The notes below the pieces were generated by a model that saw nothing but the letters and a program-made list of their open reading frames with translations, was not told the DNA's origin and made no database searches. A stretch of 8,277 nucleotides of DNA from Desulfobacterales bacterium (GTDB taxonomy: Bacteria > Desulfobacterota > Desulfobacteria > Desulfobacterales > 4be13): contig JAOZLU010000298.1 in assembly GCA_029934695.1 (NCBI GenBank), forward strand, positions 1-8,277. The letters run 5' to 3'. This document shows positions 5,569-8,277 of this stretch, one piece after another; position 1 is the first letter of the stretch; every line of letters begins with the position of its first letter. Position numbers and translations under genes: made by a program.

Positions 5569-6723
5569 TTACGGTCGTCGTTTATCCTTCAAAATATGAT
5601 TGGAAATCACGATCCGCTGTATCTCCGAAGTTCCCTCATAAATGGTAAATACCCGTGCGTCGCGGTACATGCGCTCAATGGGATAGTCTTTGGTAAATCC
5701 GTATCCGCCATGAAGCTGAATGCATTTGCCCGTAACCCGGTTGACCATTTCAGAGGCGAACAGTTTTGCCATGGATGCCTGCATGGTGTATTTCTCACCC
5801 CTGTCTTTCATTGCCGAGGCGGAAAACATGAGCTGACGGGCCGCCTCGATTTCAGTGGCCATCTCAGCGATCATCCATCGGATGCCCTGGAATTTGGAAA
5901 CCTTCTGGCCGAACTGTTCCCGCTGACTGACATATTTCACTGCCGAGTCCAAAGCTGCCTGGGCAAGCCCCACAGACTGGGCTGAAATTCCGATGCGGCC
6001 GCCGTCCAGACCTTTCATGGCAATTTTGAAACCGTCTCCTTCTTTGCCCAGCATGTTTTCAGCAGGCACACGGCAATTCTTAAATATCAGATCAGTGGTA
6101 TCTGAAGCGCGAAGCCCCAATTTGTCCTCGATATTTCCGACAGTCATTCCGGGCGTGCCTTTTTCCACCAGAAATGCGCTGATCCCCTTATGGCCTTTTT
6201 TCTCATCTGTTTTTGCCGTGACAATGACAAGCCCCCCGTTCTTTCCGGACGTAATAAATCGTTTGTCGCCGTTCAGAACATAATGATCCCCGTCGAGAAC
6301 AGCCGTGGTTGACTGCGCCACCGGATCAGAACCGGCATGGGGCTCGGTCAGGGCAAACGCGCCGATGATCTTTGCATCGGTAAGAGGAGGCAGATACTTT
6401 TTTTTCTGTTCCTCATTTCCGAAATTATTGATACTTTCGCAGACAATGGAATTATGCACAGACATCACCACCGCGGTTGAGGCGCATGAGGAGGCGATTT
6501 CAGAAAGAGCAAGCACATAGCTCACCGTGTTTATCCCCTCACCGCCGTATTCAACCGGGACCATCATTCCCATGAGTCCCAGTTCTCCCATCTTTTTTAA
6601 ATTTTCCGCAGGAAATTCCTTGGTCAGATCACGCTCCGCAGCCGTGGTTGCAATCTCTTTCCTTGCGAATTCCCTGACCATGGATTGAATCATAACCTGC
6701 TCATCAGTAAGCTTGAAAAACAT
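5569..6723 (-). CDS. Acyl-CoA dehydrogenase (short-chain/butyryl-CoA type)
   Basis: This complete 384-residue flavoprotein would perform the first oxidation of an acyl-CoA to a trans-2-enoyl-CoA, handing electrons to an electron-transfer flavoprotein in the cytoplasm. Both family signatures are present: GAFALTEPHAGSD at 121-133 and QLHGGYGFTKDYPIERMYRD at 336-355. The catalytic base is Glu363 in IYEGTSEIQR, the position used by short- and medium-chain and butyryl-CoA enzymes. Length and N-terminus (FKLTDEQ) are normal for that group. Exact chain-length or branched-chain preference cannot be read from sequence alone. The start at 6723 is supported by GAAGGGGG (6738-6731), seven bases upstream. 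It follows the XRE-cupin gene by 73 bp on the same strand, with an inverted heptad hairpin between. No etfAB genes are in the window. Confidence 0.95.
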   Translation of the reverse strand: MFFKLTDEQVMIQSMVREFARKEIATTAAERDLTKEFPAENLKKMGELGLMGMMVPVEYGGEGINTVSYVLALSEIASSCASTAVVMSVHNSIVCESINNFGNEEQKKKYLPPLTDAKIIGAFALTEPHAGSDPVAQSTTAVLDGDHYVLNGDKRFITSGKNGGLVIVTAKTDEKKGHKGISAFLVEKGTPGMTVGNIEDKLGLRASDTTDLIFKNCRVPAENMLGKEGDGFKIAMKGLDGGRIGISAQSVGLAQAALDSAVKYVSQREQFGQKVSKFQGIRWMIAEMATEIEAARQLMFSASAMKDRGEKYTMQASMAKLFASEMVNRVTGKCIQLHGGYGFTKDYPIERMYRDARVFTIYEGTSEIQRIVISNHILKDKRRP

Positions 6724-6745
6724 AAATCATCCCCCTTCTTTAATT

Positions 6746-6790
6746 GTGAATTATGAATTGTGAATTTTTAATTCATAATTCATAATTCAC
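6746..6790. repeat. Inverted heptad repeat forming a 21-bp stem
   Basis: Three GTGAATT/ATGAATT heptads (6746-6766), a TTT loop and three AATTCAT/AATTCAC heptads (6770-6790) make a stem of 21 positions with one mismatch (a G·U pair if transcribed on the plus strand). It fills most of the gap between the XRE-cupin stop (6797) and the acyl-CoA dehydrogenase ribosome binding site. There is no T-run on the minus strand, so it is not a standard terminator. It may instead protect mRNA ends or uncouple expression of the two genes. The stem is made only of A/T-rich heptads. Confidence 0.85.
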
Positions 6791-6796
6791 CATTTG

Positions 6797-7348
6797 TTAT
6801 GGTCCGTAGACAACAACAATAAGCTCTGCTGCTTCCTCGCCAATATTTTTCAACTGGTGTTCTATTCCCGAGTTAAAATGAAGGGAGTCATTTTTTTTCA
6901 GGGTATTCACATTCTCTCCGACGATGACTTCGACCTTCCCTGCCAGCACATAAACGAATTCCTCCCCTTCGTGCTGATACCCGACACCCTTGTGATCCTG
7001 CATGGAATCAATGGTGATTCGGAACGCTTTCAGATGCTTATTTTCAGCACCCGGGGTCAGGGTTTCATAGGCATAGTCATCCGTGCGCTTGCTATATGCC
7101 TTGACACGCTGTTTCAGATTGGATTCCTGCTCTCTCAGGAAAAATCCGGAATCTATCTCCAACGCCCTTGCAAGCTGCAAAAGCGTACCGACCGGAGGCA
7201 TCTTTTTCCCGGCTTCTATTTCTTTGATATAATCAATGGAATAGCCAGTCTCATTAGCCACACGATCAATTGGAATCTGTTTCTCTGCCCTTACCTGCTT
7301 TATTTTCTCTCCAATCGGGACATCTGCATCTGTCTTTTTTGTCGCCAT
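6797..7348 (-). CDS. XRE-family transcriptional regulator with C-terminal cupin domain
   Basis: The 183-residue protein has an XRE helix-turn-helix at about residues 14-67 (IGEKIKQVRAEK to ARALEIDSGFF) and a cupin_2-type beta-barrel at about 107-181. Cupin residues that can be seen are His126 and Glu130 in YQHEGEEFVYVLAG and His164 in FNSGIEHQLKN. The first motif has only one His of the usual HxH pair, as in many regulators of this type. It would bind DNA as a dimer and sense a small molecule through the cupin pocket; the ligand is unknown. It lies between two acyl-CoA oxidation genes on the same strand, 73-75 bp from each, which suggests it controls this cluster. The start is supported by AAGGGGG (7360-7354), five bases upstream. 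Confidence 0.9.
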   Translation of the reverse strand: MATKKTDADVPIGEKIKQVRAEKQIPIDRVANETGYSIDYIKEIEAGKKMPPVGTLLQLARALEIDSGFFLREQESNLKQRVKAYSKRTDDYAYETLTPGAENKHLKAFRITIDSMQDHKGVGYQHEGEEFVYVLAGKVEVIVGENVNTLKKNDSLHFNSGIEHQLKNIGEEAAELIVVVYGP

Positions 7349-7378
7349 AAAAACCCCCTTTTTTAATTGAGAAGGAAA

Positions 7379-7410
7379 GGTGGGTTTCGCTTCGCTACAC
7401 CCACCCTACA
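7379..7410 (-). repeat. Dispersed palindromic element (copy 2), possible terminator
   Basis: Read on the minus strand, this 32-bp element matches 2588-2619 at 31 of 32 positions. It has the same GGTGGGT/ACCCACC stem and GCGAAGCGAA-containing loop, and begins 13 bases after the 3-hydroxyacyl-CoA dehydrogenase stop. Both copies therefore lie just downstream of a gene in the same orientation. Here only a short T-rich stretch (TTTCCTTCTC) follows, so termination would be weaker and read-through into the regulator gene is plausible. Confidence 0.85.
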
Positions 7411-7423
7411 TACATAACTACAA

Positions 7424-8275
7424 TCAGTTGTATTCATAAAACCCGCGCTTTGTTTTTCTCCCGAGCCAGCCAGCCTCCACATATTTGCGAAGGAGCGGAC
7501 AGGGGCGATACTTTGAATCTTTAAACCCGTCATAAAGCGTTTCCATGATGGCGAGGCAGGTATCCAGTCCGATCAGATCCGCCAGTGCCAGGGGACCCAT
7601 GGGGTGATTCATTCCGAGTTTCATCACGGTGTCAATATCTTCCTTGGTGCCGACGCTATGGTATAAACAATACACAGCTTCGTTGAGCATCGGCATGAGA
7701 ATCCGATTGGCGATAAACCCGGGGTAGTCATTTGCCTCTGCCGGAGTCTTGCCGAATTTCTGCGAAAGGTCCCAGGTCGCTTTGAAAGTCTCCTCGGACG
7801 TTGCAAGCCCCCGTATAATCTCAACCAGCTTCATTATTGGCACAGGATTCATAAAATGCATGCCAATAACTTTGTCAGGCCGTTTTGTCTGCGCGGCAAT
7901 TCGTCCGATGGGGATGGAAGAGGTATTGGTCGAAAGAATAGCATGAGGTTCGCAGATTTCATCCAGCTTGTTAAATATGCCGAATTTGAGAGATTCATTC
8001 TCAGTGGCAGCTTCCACGACAAAATCGGCACCCGCCATATCCTGAATATCCACGCTGGACTTGATTCGCCCCAGAACCGCATCTTTCTCGTCGCCCGTCA
8101 TCTTCCCTTTATCAACGCTGCGGGACAGAAGCTTTGTGATATTTTTCAGACCGCTTCCGACAAAATCCTCATTGATATCATTCATAATCACATCCAGGCC
8201 GCTCATAGCCGCAACCTGGGCAATCCCATTTCCCATCTGACCGGCGCCGATGACGCCAAATGTTTTTATATCCAT
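7424..8275 (-). CDS. 3-hydroxyacyl-CoA (3-hydroxybutyryl-CoA) dehydrogenase
   Basis: This complete single-function enzyme of 283 residues would oxidise L-3-hydroxyacyl-CoA to 3-ketoacyl-CoA with NAD+, or run in reverse in butyrate formation. The N-terminal Rossmann fold shows GAGQMGNG at 10-17. The active-site residues expected from clostridial Hbd and mitochondrial enzymes are present: Ser119 in NTSS, His140 and Asn143 in GMHFMNPVP, Glu152 in KLVEII, and Asn190 in IANRI. The C-terminal dimerisation domain includes NHPMGPLALADLIGLD at 223-238 and ends GFYEYN. Length and the MDIKTFGVIGAG start are typical of the monofunctional family, without a fused hydratase. Only two bases precede the ATG, so its ribosome binding site and promoter lie outside the window. 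It is the first visible gene of the minus-strand cluster. Confidence 0.95.
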   Translation of the reverse strand: MDIKTFGVIGAGQMGNGIAQVAAMSGLDVIMNDINEDFVGSGLKNITKLLSRSVDKGKMTGDEKDAVLGRIKSSVDIQDMAGADFVVEAATENESLKFGIFNKLDEICEPHAILSTNTSSIPIGRIAAQTKRPDKVIGMHFMNPVPIMKLVEIIRGLATSEETFKATWDLSQKFGKTPAEANDYPGFIANRILMPMLNEAVYCLYHSVGTKEDIDTVMKLGMNHPMGPLALADLIGLDTCLAIMETLYDGFKDSKYRPCPLLRKYVEAGWLGRKTKRGFYEYN

Positions 8276-8277
8276 AT

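Noticed and set aside
6746..6790. Intrinsic terminator of the XRE-cupin gene
   Set aside because: The stem is almost entirely A/T and is not followed by a T-run on the minus strand, so it is listed as an inverted repeat only.

Overview
The window looks like part of a chromosome from a Desulfobacterota-type (sulfate-reducer-like) anaerobe. This is an inference from gene content and protein style: a fatty-acid/acyl-CoA oxidation cluster with an XRE-cupin regulator, a large helical-sensor chemoreceptor whose hairpin tip reads NAAIEAASAGEAGKGF, and intergenic spaces crowded with short tandem and palindromic repeats. No rRNA, tRNA, CRISPR array, transposase or phage gene is visible.

Layout. (1) Bases 1-251 are two oppositely oriented 7-bp tandem arrays around a small stem-loop. 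The second array runs up to the ribosome binding site of the next gene. (2) Bases 252-2564 (+) encode a complete 770-residue methyl-accepting chemotaxis protein. A 32-bp palindromic element plus a T-run follows it and looks like its terminator. (3) Bases 2679-2780 (+) are the first 34 codons of a second chemoreceptor, cut off exactly where the stop codon of the convergent reductase gene begins. (4) Bases 2781-4712 (-) encode a two-part flavin/Fe-S reductase of the 2,4-dienoyl-CoA reductase/enoate reductase family. (5) Bases 4741-5555 hold no convincing gene. They contain a perfect 33-bp palindrome, then a 52-bp tandem array and a 49-bp tandem array arranged head to head. The two arrays share an inverted core of about 35 bp. 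(6) Bases 5569-8275 (-) encode an acyl-CoA dehydrogenase, an XRE-cupin regulator and a 3-hydroxyacyl-CoA dehydrogenase, in transcription order hydroxyacyl-CoA dehydrogenase, regulator, acyl-CoA dehydrogenase. The gaps of about 75 bp between them each hold a palindromic element.

How the genes fit together. The acyl-CoA dehydrogenase (first oxidation), the 3-hydroxyacyl-CoA dehydrogenase (second oxidation) and the dienoyl-CoA reductase-like enzyme (double-bond removal) make a coherent beta-oxidation or butyryl/crotonyl-CoA module. The XRE-cupin protein is its probable local regulator. The enoyl-CoA hydratase and thiolase that would complete the cycle are not in the window and could lie upstream of the 3-hydroxyacyl-CoA dehydrogenase, beyond the right edge.

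The most unusual content is non-coding. At three separate places a tandem repeat is laid out as an inverted pair (bases 2-239, 4866-5555 and 6746-6790), and one 32-bp palindromic element recurs just downstream of two unrelated genes. I see no convincing new protein system. The inverted tandem arrays and the truncated chemoreceptor junction are the parts most worth checking.
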